Origin: an uncultured Prochlorococcus sp.
Lineage (GTDB): Bacteria > Cyanobacteriota > Cyanobacteriia > PCC-6307 > Cyanobiaceae
DNA: 64,000 nucleotides
Assembly (NCBI GenBank): GCA_902565305.1
Contig: CACFEJ010000002.1
Coordinates: 1-64,000 of the forward strand
Direction of reading: 5' to 3'
Below the pieces are notes generated by a model. It had not been told where the DNA came from. It searched no databases and was given only the letters and a program-made list of their open reading frames with translations. Shown in pieces: positions 63,413 to 64,000 of the stretch; position 1 is the stretch's first letter, and each line of letters starts with the position of its first letter. The position numbers were made by a program, and so were the translations under genes.

Positions 63413-64000
63413 ATGAGTAATGATGATCAGTTAAAAGTTAGGCACACTGTATCTAAAAAAAAATCTTTTAAGGAATTAACTATTGTTAGGGATATCATTT
63501 TTTGGATTGATCTTGTTGGTGAAGATCAAAATGAAAATGCGATTTTTGTGAGACCATTTAATGAAAAAGAGGCGTTACCTCAGAAATTAACAAGTAAAAA
63601 ATATAATATTAAAAATAACTTTCATGGATATGGTGGTAAATCTTATAAATGCATATATTTAAAAAATAATTTTTATTTGATATGGATAGATCAGATTACC
63701 AACGCACTATGGTTTCAAATTTTTAAAGAGGTAGCATCAAATTACAGAAGTCAAAAAAGATATCTCGATTTAGTTCAAGAACCGAGACAACTATCTAAAT
63801 CAATTGATGGAAATTTCGATTCTTCATTTGTTATTTCTAAAAAAAATTTTTTGTATGGTATTTGTGAAATAAATAATAGAGATTACTTATTTTCTTTAAA
63901 CTTAAAAAAAACTAAACAAGATATTTATCAAATAAAAAAATTTAAGAATTTCGCTGGAGAATTATCTTCTAATACTTCTGTTAGTTTACTTTCTTGGGTC
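63413..64000 (+). CDS. Partial ORF running off the window, possibly the N-terminal region of a prolyl-oligopeptidase-like hydrolase
   Basis: Open frame from ATG 63413 (MSNDDQLKVRHTVSKKKSFKELTIVRDIIFWIDLVGED...) to window end; beta-propeller-like repeats but catalytic part not in view. Confidence 0.5.
   Translation, partial: MSNDDQLKVRHTVSKKKSFKELTIVRDIIFWIDLVGEDQNENAIFVRPFNEKEALPQKLTSKKYNIKNNFHGYGGKSYKCIYLKNNFYLIWIDQITNALWFQIFKEVASNYRSQKRYLDLVQEPRQLSKSIDGNFDSSFVISKKNFLYGICEINNRDYLFSLNLKKTKQDIYQIKKFKNFAGELSSNTSVSLLSWV

Overview
The window is a low-GC, gene-dense cyanobacterial chromosome segment that looks like a high-light Prochlorococcus. Supporting evidence: hli, psbX, ycf66 and flv genes, a permuted two-piece tmRNA with decoded tag ANKIVSFSRQTALVAA, and compact housekeeping gene order. 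Most of it is core genome: ftsY, argH, dusA, msrB, grpE-dnaJ-tusA-like-rsgA, murB/murC, gap, thiL, efp-accB, pdxA, cbiD, guaA, a PBP2 gene, a flavodiiron pair, alaS, speA, ndk, thiO, gatB, coaE, argJ, ssrA, smc, tRNA-Leu, accC, psbX, an ABC transporter and def. The main anomaly is a pair of short insert-like segments at the 3' ends of guaA (about 1.38 kb, carrying an FkbM-type methyltransferase) and argJ (about 1.88 kb, carrying a YadA-like trimeric autotransporter). Each is bounded by a duplicated 3' end of its host gene: 13 bp exact for guaA (IEWE-stop) and 20 bp with one mismatch for argJ (NSEYTT-stop). Each also carries, 50-140 bp inside both ends, paired short direct repeats with an 11-bp period (TTTGTTGC and GGTACCAC families) that resemble arm-type sites of tyrosine recombinases. 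Neither encodes a recombinase. I interpret them as non-autonomous, cargo-only integrative elements carrying cell-surface genes and probably mobilised in trans. That is inference from sequence structure and needs comparative genomics.
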